Assembly: GCA_005882955.1 (NCBI GenBank) | Contig: VBBB01000052.1 | Span: 1 to 5,914, forward strand | Direction: 5' to 3' | Origin: Candidatus Bathyarchaeota archaeon | Lineage (GTDB): Archaea; Thermoproteota; Bathyarchaeia; 40CM-2-53-6 | Length of the DNA stretch: 5,914 nucleotides | Part shown: positions 1 through 5,905 of the stretch, piece by piece | How the letters are laid out: each line of letters starts with the position of its first letter | Position numbering within the stretch: the stretch's first letter is position 1 | Notes under the pieces: generated by a model | What the model saw: the letters and a program-made list of their open reading frames with translations, nothing else | What the model was told of the DNA's origin: nothing | The model's database searches: none | Translations under genes and position numbers: made by a program

Positions 1-678
1 CGTATCGCCATGCGGAGAACGAGCCTCTGCATCGAGCTGTTTCCGAAGAAGATACGGAAAGCAAAGGCGACCCGAACCTTCCTCACCTCCATAGATGAGG
101 CGTCCGAGGCGAATGCGAAGGTCAGAGATTTCGACATTATCCTCTCAAAGTTATCTACATACAAACCTGACCTGAGCATGGAAGAGCGGACCTCCGGAAT
201 CAAGGAAATGCGTGAGTCTCAGCTACAGCCCGCCCGACGCCAAACAATCGCGCTCCGGAAGGAACGCGTACCCAGGATAAGAGAGAAGGATTTGTCAGTC
301 CCGAAACTTCAGAAACGCCTCAACAAGACCACGAACCAGCTCATCGCCGCGATCAACGGTCGACTGCCGATAGTCTTGAGGGACCCCAACAATGTCCGGG
401 ACCTACATCTTTTGAGAATCGATTGCCGACGACTCCGCTACTTGGCTGAACTATTCCCATCTAAGAAAACTACCAGGTTGTTGTCACGGCTTCGATCCTG
501 GCAATCCCAGCTCGGATTCATCCACGACAGCGATCTAACAATTGAGTATTTGCGAAATCTAGGAGATGCCCCAGAAATGCAGCCCGTCCTGAGCGACTTA
601 GTGACCCACAGAATGCAGAGCTACGAGAAATTTGGCTCGATCGCAAAGCCGATCACTCCAGTTAGCCTTCTTCCCTAG
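1..678 (+). CDS. CHAD-domain protein, 5'-truncated by the window edge
   Basis: CHAD (conserved histidine alpha-helical domain) proteins are helical, rich in His, Arg and Lys, and bind inorganic polyphosphate through basic helices. The frame is open to base 1 and reads RIAMRRTSLCIELF, which resembles the first CHAD signature (R-x-A-x-R-R-x-R, then a helix ending in LF). The ATG at 10 therefore falls inside the domain, and the real start lies upstream of the window. Further signatures, counting codon 1 as residue 1, are VRDFD near 41-45, LHLLRIDCRRLRY near 135-147 (His136 and the Arg cluster), and LGFIHDSDL near 171-179 (His175, Asp176). A basic region lies between the two halves at about 75-105. 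The C-terminus looks complete at the TAG (676-678). No CYTH/triphosphatase domain is visible, but one could lie upstream. The gene ends 25 bp before the earliest ATG of the permease; no functional link between the two can be shown. The family call is fairly secure; the physiological role is unknown. Confidence 0.82.
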   Translation, partial: RIAMRRTSLCIELFPKKIRKAKATRTFLTSIDEASEANAKVRDFDIILSKLSTYKPDLSMEERTSGIKEMRESQLQPARRQTIALRKERVPRIREKDLSVPKLQKRLNKTTNQLIAAINGRLPIVLRDPNNVRDLHLLRIDCRRLRYLAELFPSKKTTRLLSRLRSWQSQLGFIHDSDLTIEYLRNLGDAPEMQPVLSDLVTHRMQSYEKFGSIAKPITPVSLLP

Positions 679-703
679 AATTCTTTCTTAAAGAAGCGAA
701 GCG

Positions 704-2212
704 ATGGGGAGTTGGCCCGAATTGCCCTTTTATAAGATGGAGCGACCGTCCGATTCCGAAACGATGGTGGATCAGGGCCCCATGTGTCCACTAAGATCCT
801 CTTCTCGCAATATCCACGAGCCTAGATTCTGGGCCCGAGGCTCGAACCCTCGCATCATCAGAACCGTCGAAGGGGTAATCATCGTCACCGCCATTTTTCT
901 GCTCGTTGTCGAAGTTATCGTGAATGGCGGCCTAAATTCAATCGTCAAAAATGGACTCACACCCGAGCTTCCTTTGTTTGCGGTTTTCACTCTGGGCCGA
1001 ATGACAATCGCCTATGCATTAGCCCTCGCTTTCGCCCTATCATATGGAATCGCGACGGTGATGAGCCATCGAGCATCACACGTTCTCCTGCCCTTGCTGG
1101 ATATTTTCCAGTCCGTCCCAGTGCTGGGATACCTTCCAATCGTCTTTGCAATATTCCTCGGAAGCGGCACACAGGCGAATCCTTTCGGTCTTCAGATCGC
1201 CGCCATCATATTGATCTTCACCGCAATGGCTTGGTCTCCTACATTCGGAGTGATAGCAGGGATAAACGCCATCCCGGCCGATATCAAAGAAGCATCACGC
1301 GCCTACGGACTGAGAGGCGTAAGATATCTTCGACAAATCGTGCTCCCTGCGGTTTACCCGGAACTCATCTGGACGAGCATATTGGCTTGGGGATCAGGTT
1401 GGTACCTGATTCCGATTGAAGAATATGTCCCATTCAAGGGCTCGCCAGTTTCGGCAGGCGGCCTCGGATCATACATCGCTCAAGCCTCCGCCCATTCAGA
1501 CTTAGCTTCTGCTCTTTTGGGACTAATCATCCTCGTAGGCATGATCTACGCGATCGACCAACTGGTATGGAGACCCTTAGGGGCGAGAGCTGAGAAGTAC
1601 AAGTATGAATCAGTCGCCGCGCCCAGAACAACTGCGACTCCAAGGAGCGTCGTTTCCGAGGGAGTCAAAAGGTACGAAGATCGTATCGTATCTCCAGTCC
1701 GTACTTTCTACAAGTCACAAAGGTCGATCGTGACAAGAGCTCTCGAAGTTGTAAGAGTTACGAAGCTACTCCATGTCACTGAGAGATTGAGGTTTCCTGA
1801 ACGGATCAGCAGAATACCGTTCTGGGGAAGACTCTTGAGCTATGCTATTTTTCTCGGACTGGTCGCCTTCGGCCTCGAACTTCTGATCGCTCCTAGATCC
1901 GTGTCGATTGTAAACGCTCTCACCATACTCGCTGCTAATGTGAGTCACAGCCTACCTTATCGCACTTGGCTGGACCCTTGCTGCAGGAATACTAATCGCG
2001 AGGAGCCAGAGACTTTCCCGGTGGCTAGTTCCCATATTCGACATCGGCCAATCGATTCCCGCCACAGCATTGTTTCCGCTGGTGGTGATAATTCTGGTCA
2101 ATCCATTCAAGAACACCCCTTATCTAGGAGTTACCCTCAACCTTGCTTCCATCATCCTTCTGCTGACGGGCATGCAATGGTATCTTCTGTTCAACATAGT
2201 CGGAGCAATTAA
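704..2212 (+). CDS. ABC importer permease, N-terminal part (domain 1 and start of domain 2), frameshifted
   Basis: This is the membrane component of an ABC importer of the NrtB/SsuC/TauC class (BPD_transp_1). Using the 704 start, hydrophobic segments lie near residues 54-73, 88-117, 127-152, 162-187, 220-236 and 267-287. The EAA loop that contacts the ATPase is at about 196-217 (EASRAYGLRGVRYLRQIVLP; conserved E, A, G and LP). A basic linker of about 85 residues (288-372) leads to a second hydrophobic segment (375-395), where domain 2 begins. Sensible sequence stops near residue 417 (base ~1954). The last ~85 residues up to the TAA at 2212 are hydrophilic and unlike a permease, while the missing part of domain 2 continues in the +1 frame. 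This is best read as one broken gene spanning about 704-2564 (or from 764/782). Start: ATGs occur at 704, 737, 764 and 782. None has a strong Shine-Dalgarno sequence, and the TATA-like box at 728-736 favours 764 or 782. Substrate unknown. Confidence 0.8.
   Translation: MGSWPELPFYKMERPSDSETMVDQGPMCPLRSSSRNIHEPRFWARGSNPRIIRTVEGVIIVTAIFLLVVEVIVNGGLNSIVKNGLTPELPLFAVFTLGRMTIAYALALAFALSYGIATVMSHRASHVLLPLLDIFQSVPVLGYLPIVFAIFLGSGTQANPFGLQIAAIILIFTAMAWSPTFGVIAGINAIPADIKEASRAYGLRGVRYLRQIVLPAVYPELIWTSILAWGSGWYLIPIEEYVPFKGSPVSAGGLGSYIAQASAHSDLASALLGLIILVGMIYAIDQLVWRPLGARAEKYKYESVAAPRTTATPRSVVSEGVKRYEDRIVSPVRTFYKSQRSIVTRALEVVRVTKLLHVTERLRFPERISRIPFWGRLLSYAIFLGLVAFGLELLIAPRSVSIVNALTILAANVSHSLPYRTWLDPCCRNTNREEPETFPVASSHIRHRPIDSRHSIVSAGGDNSGQSIQEHPLSRSYPQPCFHHPSADGHAMVSSVQHSRSN
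728..736 (+). promoter_or_regulatory. Candidate archaeal TATA box for the ABC transporter operon
   Basis: The sequence TTTTATAAG stands out in a GC-rich stretch after the CHAD gene. Archaeal transcription normally starts about 25 bases downstream of the TATA centre, here about 757-760. That lies just before the in-frame ATG at 764 and about 23 bases before the ATG at 782. The placement suggests that the transporter operon has its own promoter and that the ATG at 704 is not used. No strong BRE purine tract is visible immediately upstream. The call rests on motif and spacing only. Confidence 0.35.
1944..1955 (+). other. Frameshift site in the permease gene
   Basis: Up to about 1954 the frame starting at 704 reads as permease (LTILAANVSHSL). 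From 1944 the frame one base later reads AYLIALGWTLAAGILIA and on into the rest of domain 2, whereas the original frame turns hydrophilic. The new frame has a TGA at 1941-1943, so the switch must occur after that. It is a net +1 (or -2) shift. In domain 1 the corresponding place reads TLGRMTIAYALAL, with an Arg missing from the joined domain-2 sequence. A few residues may therefore have been lost, not just one base. It could be a real mutation, a sequencing/assembly error or, less likely, recoding. Confidence 0.75.
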
Positions 2213-2564
2213 CAGCGTTCCGAACGACATCAACGAGGCGACGAAGGCATACGGTGTTAAGGGTGGACGCTACGTGAAACAGATTCTGATTCCAGCCGCC
2301 TTCCCCGCCATACTCATTGGCAGCATACAGGCCTGGGGCGGAGGATGGAACGCCCTCATAGTCTCCGAGTATATTGACCCGAACGCGAACGTGCCTGGAC
2401 TCGGCTCTTTTCTGGTAGGAGCCTCAAACCTATCGAACGTTCTCCTCTCCTCTGTCGAGATATTCGCAGCCCTGCTCGCCATGACCGCAACAGTCCTAGC
2501 CATCAACAGGCTCGTCTGGAGACGATTGCTAAGGAAGGCTGATCGGTACAAGTTCGAGGCATAG
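1944..2564 (+). pseudogene. ABC importer permease, C-terminal part (rest of domain 2), separated by frameshift
   Basis: This frame carries the remainder of the second BPD_transp_1 domain. It has a membrane helix starting at AYLIALGWTL (1950 onwards), a helix with IFDIGQSIPATALFPLVVII, which parallels LLDIFQSVPVLGYLPIVFAI in domain 1, and the second EAA loop EATKAYGVKGGRYVKQILIP. The C-terminus, INRLVWRRLLRKADRYKFEA, repeats the end of domain 1. The only upstream-facing start codons are TTG at 2070 and GTG at 2082. Starting there would remove the first helix of the domain, and there is no ATG near the domain start, so an independent gene is unlikely. It is better seen as the 3' half of the gene beginning at 704-782. 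The stop at 2562-2564 is followed after 6 bp by the ATPase start, consistent with one operon. If the frameshift is a sequence error, the intact protein would be about 595-620 residues. Confidence 0.75.
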
Positions 2565-2570
2565 CGGTCT

Positions 2571-3371
2571 TTGACCCAGTCTCCGGAATCTCTCCCTGAC
2601 ATCAAGAACGTGTCCCAGTCAGCTGAGCCCCTTCTCGAAATCAAGGACGTCTCCAAGATTTATCCCGGAGAGGGGAAGAACACCACAGTCTTTGAGGACA
2701 TCAATTTCAACGTCTACAAGGAATTCCTCTGCATCGTGGGACCCTCGGGATGCGGCAAGAGCACGCTTTTGCGGATCATAGATGGGCTTGACCAGCCGAC
2801 CTCAGGCCGGGTCCTATTCCACGGCCAACCAATCACGGCACCCAGCCCCAAGATTGGAGTCATATTCCAGACATTCGCTCTAATTCCATGGAAGACGGTC
2901 CTAGGCAACGTAGAGATGGCCCTCCAGGCCACGACCGTTCCCAAAGACGAACAAGTGAAAATTGCGAAGAAGTACATTCAAGATGTGGGATTGGAGGGCT
3001 TCGAAACCGCTTATCCCAAGGAACTGTCCGGTGGAATGAAGCAGAGGGTAGGGATCGCCCGCGCTCTAGCTCTCCAGCCAGAGGTGTTGCTGATGGACGA
3101 GCCCTTCTCCAGCCTTGATGCTCTTACTGCGGAGAACCTTCGTCAGGAAGTCTTGGAGATATGGCGGGACCCGGTCTATGCCACCAACTGTGTGGTAATG
3201 GTGACACATAATGTTCAGGAAGCGGTCTACATGGCGGATCGAGTCATAGTTTTGAATCATCGTCCCGCGAAGATCGTTGACGATGTCCAGATAACGCTAG
3301 AGAGGCCTAGGAATCAGAGGGATCCAACAATGTTTGACTATTCTGACAGAATCATTTCTAAGATCAGCTAA
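2571..3371 (+). CDS. ABC importer ATPase, nitrate/sulfonate/taurine (SsuB/TauB) type
   Basis: This is the cytoplasmic ATP-hydrolysing subunit that drives the permease encoded just upstream. The 266 residues hold every catalytic motif: Walker A GPSGCGKST (57-65), Q-loop Gln100 in VIFQTFALIPW, signature LSGGMKQ (152-158), Walker B EVLLMDEP (171-178, with Asp176 and Glu177), D-loop SSLD (180-183) and switch His213 in VTHNVQEA. The TFALIPWKTVLGNV stretch and the overall length are typical of the SsuB/TauB/NrtD group. The protein ends soon after the core and carries no C-terminal AAA-associated domain; that domain is encoded separately on the opposite strand. Start: TTG at 2571, 6 bp after the permease stop, with GAGG at 2556-2559 as a weak ribosome site. 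GTG at 2610 is an alternative that would lose only a poorly conserved leader of 13 residues. Translational coupling to the permease is likely. The 3' end overlaps the convergent gene by 8 bp. Confidence 0.93.
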   Translation: MTQSPESLPDIKNVSQSAEPLLEIKDVSKIYPGEGKNTTVFEDINFNVYKEFLCIVGPSGCGKSTLLRIIDGLDQPTSGRVLFHGQPITAPSPKIGVIFQTFALIPWKTVLGNVEMALQATTVPKDEQVKIAKKYIQDVGLEGFETAYPKELSGGMKQRVGIARALALQPEVLLMDEPFSSLDALTAENLRQEVLEIWRDPVYATNCVVMVTHNVQEAVYMADRVIVLNHRPAKIVDDVQITLERPRNQRDPTMFDYSDRIISKIS

Positions 3372-3822
3372 GATTATTCCCTTGGCAAGAGACTTCATAT
3401 CTGAATAATCCAGCAAACACTCCCCAGCTTATCAGAACGTTGAGAATAGTAGGAAGATCGGTCGTGTAGCCGAACTTAGAGCTTAGAAACCTAGCCAGTT
3501 CGAACCGGCTTAACTGCTTCTTTTCATGAACCATCCGGACTACGTCGGCGAACGGCTCAAGACTCACGAGCCTATCGTGAACTATCTTCTTCCGCTCCGG
3601 GATCTTACCATTAAGCGCCTTTTTGCCAAGATCGGTGAGGGAGATGTCTCCTTGTTGCACAGCGACGAGCGCCAAGTACTCGGCGGTATCGATTATGGGA
3701 AGCAGCTCGTCAAGGGCAATCCTGAGGTCTATTGTGAGGTTCGCTACGTCCGTCTTGCCGTTATACGCCCTTAGCAGGTCCAGTAGGCCAAAGACTCTGT
3801 TGACTCCCGCGGTTGGAAGCAT
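3364..3822 (-). CDS. Stand-alone AAA-associated C-terminal domain protein (PF09821-like), ABC transporter accessory
   Basis: This 152-residue soluble protein matches the layout of the AAA-associated C-terminal domain, which is often found fused to the C-terminus of nitrate/sulfonate-type ABC ATPases. Visible signatures are GLLDLLRAYNGKTDVANL (12-29), LPIIDTAEYLAL (41-52), the beta-hairpin QQGDISLTDLGKKAL (56-70; Gly58, Leu62-Thr63 and Gly66 are the usual positions), the Arg-Lys after it (77-79), and the C-terminal SWGVFAGLFRY (132-142), which parallels the WGRYAELF-type ending of the family. The fold is probably winged-helix-like. No DNA-binding or enzymatic role can be read from the sequence. 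ATG at 3820-3822 is the only good start: an in-frame TGA lies 24 bases upstream with no ATG, GTG or TTG between. Its neighbour across the convergent 8-bp 3' overlap is the ATPase, so a role as that transporter's accessory or regulatory subunit is a reasonable inference. Being on the opposite strand, it is expressed separately. Confidence 0.75.
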   Translation of the reverse strand: MLPTAGVNRVFGLLDLLRAYNGKTDVANLTIDLRIALDELLPIIDTAEYLALVAVQQGDISLTDLGKKALNGKIPERKKIVHDRLVSLEPFADVVRMVHEKKQLSRFELARFLSSKFGYTTDLPTILNVLISWGVFAGLFRYEVSCQGNNLS

Positions 3823-3893
3823 CTCTTGATACAGATCAGAGGCAACTCATTACAGGTTAAAGAACTTCCGAAGAAACATGGTTGATCTCAGAA
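3823..3893. promoter_or_regulatory. Divergent promoter region between the AAA-associated gene and the dehydratase
   Basis: These 71 bases separate two divergently transcribed genes. The only clear candidate TATA element is around GGTTAAAG (3855-3862), which reads CTTTAACC on the minus strand. The centre of its TTAA lies about 36 bases from the ATG of each gene. Initiation about 25 bases away in either direction would give a leader of roughly 8-10 bases on both sides. On the plus strand GGTTGATC (3880-3887) resembles a partial archaeal Shine-Dalgarno (GGTGATC) six bases before the ATG at 3894. Motif and spacing evidence only. Confidence 0.35.
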
Positions 3894-4847
3894 ATGAGAC
3901 CGGAACTCCCGAGGCTGAAAGATATTGAAGCTGCGGCAAAACGAATATCCGCGGTTTGTTCTAGAACCCCGCTGATCGAAGCGCCAGCACTCTCCCGACG
4001 ATTCGGGTGTAGAATCTTCCTGAAGCTTGAATGCTTCCAGCCAATACGGGTCTTCAAGATCCGGGGAGCCTACAACAAAATCTCGCAATTATCCGCCAAG
4101 AAAATAGTTGCCGCATCATCCGGTAATCATGGCATTGCGGTAGCCTATTGCTCACGACTGCTGGGAAAGCAATGTACTGTCGTAGTACCCGAGACTGCCG
4201 TCAAGGAAAAGGTTGACGTTATAGAAGAATACGGGGCGGGGGTTGTCAAATTCGGAAAATACCATTCTGATAGAGAGGCAAAAGCTCGTGAAATCGCCGG
4301 TGAGACCAGCGCAACCTTCGTTCCTCCATTCAACGATCCCGACATTATCGCAGGCCAGGGAACATGTGGGCTTGAGATAACACAACAACTCGACGACTTC
4401 GACTCGGTCATTGTTACAGTTGGTGGAGGAGGACTCGTCTCCGGAATATCCATCGCCATAAAATCGCTCAAACCCTCTGCACGGGTCTTCGGAGTCGAAC
4501 CAACCGGGGCTGCCAAGATGCAAGCCTCCCTCAGTGCCGGAAAGATCGTTATGATCAATGAGCCAAAGTCGATCGCTGACGGCTTGATCCCTGCCTCTGT
4601 CGGAGACCTAACCTTGGAGGCATGTCAGAAGAATGTCGACGGAATGTTCAGCGTCTCTGATGATGAGATTCTCTCAGCAATGAAACTGCTGATAGAAGAG
4701 GCTCACATCTTCCCAGAGCCGTCGGGATCTGCCCCGCTGGCAGTCCTCTCGAAACCGGAGAATTTGAACAAACTGGGCGACCGAGTTGTCCTGGTCGTAT
4801 CTGGAGGAAACGTCTCTCTTAGCCTCCTAAACCGACTGCTCTCGTAA
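3894..4847 (+). CDS. PLP-dependent threonine/serine dehydratase-like enzyme (no ACT domain)
   Basis: A fold-type II pyridoxal-phosphate enzyme of the threonine dehydratase/serine racemase group. The classical reaction is L-threonine to 2-oxobutyrate plus ammonia, or L-serine to pyruvate; related members act on 3-hydroxyaspartate or racemise serine. Numbered from ATG 3894 (317 residues): PLP lysine Lys55 in VFKIRGAY, SSGNHG (75-80) for the substrate carboxylate, the glycine loop GGGGL (177-181) for the PLP phosphate, EPSGSA (275-280) and SGGN (303-306) near the pyridine ring. It ends right after the catalytic domain, so the allosteric ACT region of biosynthetic IlvA is absent. This suggests a catabolic or non-feedback-regulated enzyme. 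The residues before Lys55 read RVF, where most relatives have (T)GSF or SF. Start: a TTG at 3882 gives four more residues, but ATG 3894 has GGTTGATC at suitable spacing. It is divergent from the AAA-associated gene and convergent with the dehydrogenase, 20 bp away. Exact substrate cannot be assigned. Confidence 0.9.
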   Translation: MRPELPRLKDIEAAAKRISAVCSRTPLIEAPALSRRFGCRIFLKLECFQPIRVFKIRGAYNKISQLSAKKIVAASSGNHGIAVAYCSRLLGKQCTVVVPETAVKEKVDVIEEYGAGVVKFGKYHSDREAKAREIAGETSATFVPPFNDPDIIAGQGTCGLEITQQLDDFDSVIVTVGGGGLVSGISIAIKSLKPSARVFGVEPTGAAKMQASLSAGKIVMINEPKSIADGLIPASVGDLTLEACQKNVDGMFSVSDDEILSAMKLLIEEAHIFPEPSGSAPLAVLSKPENLNKLGDRVVLVVSGGNVSLSLLNRLLS

Positions 4848-4867
4848 AGGTTCGTTCCGATCAGTTG

Positions 4868-5905
4868 CTAGTAGGGATAGCTTCTCTTGTACTCTTCTGG
4901 GTTCACTATGTTGCGAGGGCGGAGCCCTTTCAAATACCGAATGGTGTTCTCCACAGCGAGCTGAACCGGCCGACCGGTGGCGAGGCCTGATGGCCCTGAG
5001 ACATGTGGCGTGCCTATGAAATTTGGCAGTGAGAGAAAGGGGTAGTCTGTCTTGATGGATTCTCGATTTTCCCTATACCACCATACGTCAGTGGCATACC
5101 GGAAATTTGGATTAGCCACCAGGTGATCGTACATCGCCTTTTCATCAACGAGTTCCCCACGTGCTACGTTGACAAGGATCCCATCTTTCCTCATCTCGGA
5201 CAATCGCTCCGCGTTGATGATCCTTGCAGTTTGACCTGTCAGGGGAAGAGCCAAGACTACTACGTGGGATTTCTTGAGAAGCTCGGTCAGCCCGCTTGTT
5301 CCGGTGAAGAACTTGACGCCTTTTGCCGCTGACTTTTTCCGGGAGTACGCATAGACTTGCATTCCAAATCCTTTAGCTGCCCGGCCCACGACACTGCCGA
5401 TTCCGCCGAATCCGAGTATTCCAAGGATCTTCTCTCTCAAAATGGTGATCTCGCTCCCTTCGTCGAGAGTACGTTTGAGGGTCCATTTTTGCTCCCGGAG
5501 TGACACGTGGAGTTCTACAACTCTCTTGGCAGCCGAGAGAAGCAAGGCCCATGCATACTCTGCAACCTCGTCTGAGTAAGCCCCGGCGTTACTACTAACG
5601 ATAGCATTCTTGTTTAAACTGGCGAACGGGATATGGTTGACGCCTGCGAGAATGCTCTGAATGAAAAGCAGGCTAGTCATCTTTTGGAGCCTGTCACTTG
5701 TCAGTTGGCTTGGCCAGGAGAATACTACGAGACAATGAATCGAGGGCAGAACTTGGTTCAGGCGATCCTCTGTCAGATCGGCGAGCTTGTAGACCCTAGA
5801 GTATCTTGAGAGTGCGCTGATGCTCTTCTCGTCAACGACATCTGTCCCTACCAGTACGTTTTGATTCATCCCGTCACGGCGAGGAACAATCTGGCAAACC
5901 GTCAT
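4868..5905 (-). CDS. D-isomer-specific 2-hydroxyacid dehydrogenase family protein
   Basis: An NAD(P)-dependent oxidoreductase of the D-2-hydroxyacid dehydrogenase family, expected to interconvert a 2-oxoacid and a D-2-hydroxyacid in the cytoplasm. Numbered from the ATG at 5905: substrate-domain strand NVLVGTDVV (15-24), SILAGVNHI (84-92; the family's QxxxAGxxxI-type motif), NAGAYSDEVAEYAWALLL (106-123), Rossmann motif GFGGIG (165-170), VVLALPLT (216-223), catalytic Arg249 in LVNVARGELVDE (244-255) and catalytic His301 in GTPHVSG (298-304). The usual catalytic Glu lies in a D-V-x-x-x-E-P motif. Here the stretch is ATDVWWYRENRE (271-282), so the expected position holds Arg278 with Glu279 next to it. 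Start: the frame is open to the window edge. Met13 (ATG at 5867-5869), preceded by GTGACGGG, fits the natural beginning of the first strand and gives 333 residues, a normal family length; ATG 5905 or an upstream start remain possible. The serine- or phosphoglycerate-related subfamily is not determined. Confidence 0.88.
   Translation of the reverse strand: MTVCQIVPRRDGMNQNVLVGTDVVDEKSISALSRYSRVYKLADLTEDRLNQVLPSIHCLVVFSWPSQLTSDRLQKMTSLLFIQSILAGVNHIPFASLNKNAIVSSNAGAYSDEVAEYAWALLLSAAKRVVELHVSLREQKWTLKRTLDEGSEITILREKILGILGFGGIGSVVGRAAKGFGMQVYAYSRKKSAAKGVKFFTGTSGLTELLKKSHVVVLALPLTGQTARIINAERLSEMRKDGILVNVARGELVDEKAMYDHLVANPNFRYATDVWWYRENRESIKTDYPFLSLPNFIGTPHVSGPSGLATGRPVQLAVENTIRYLKGLRPRNIVNPEEYKRSYPY

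Noticed and set aside
681..695. A 6-bp AT-rich hairpin (TTCTTT, loop CTT, AAAGAA) just after the CHAD stop, as a terminator or regulatory element
   Set aside because: The stem is short and purely weak A-T/G-C mixed, with a three-base loop and no following T tract; it could easily arise by chance.
1231..1419. A small plus-strand open frame of 62 codons inside the permease
   Set aside because: It lies wholly within domain 1 in another frame, including the EAA-loop coding sequence, and its translation is basic and featureless.
1940..1960. Programmed ribosomal frameshifting that joins the two permease frames
   Set aside because: I see no recognised slippery heptamer, rare-codon pause site or clear downstream stem, and a simple +1 slip would leave the expected Arg-containing residues missing. 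Kept only as a minor alternative.
2070..2564. An independent single-domain permease gene starting at TTG 2070
   Set aside because: Clear domain-2 sequence extends upstream of the TTG to about 1944, and starting at 2070 would remove a core membrane helix; a broken single gene explains the data better.
3526..3829. Short plus-strand open frames across the AAA-associated gene
   Set aside because: They are antisense shadows of the minus-strand protein, which carries recognisable family motifs; the plus-strand translations show none.
4145..4558. A 137-residue open frame on the minus strand inside the dehydratase gene
   Set aside because: It is fully antisense to a well-supported enzyme gene, has a low-complexity Ser/Pro/Thr-rich translation with no family signature, and no promoter or ribosome site of its own.
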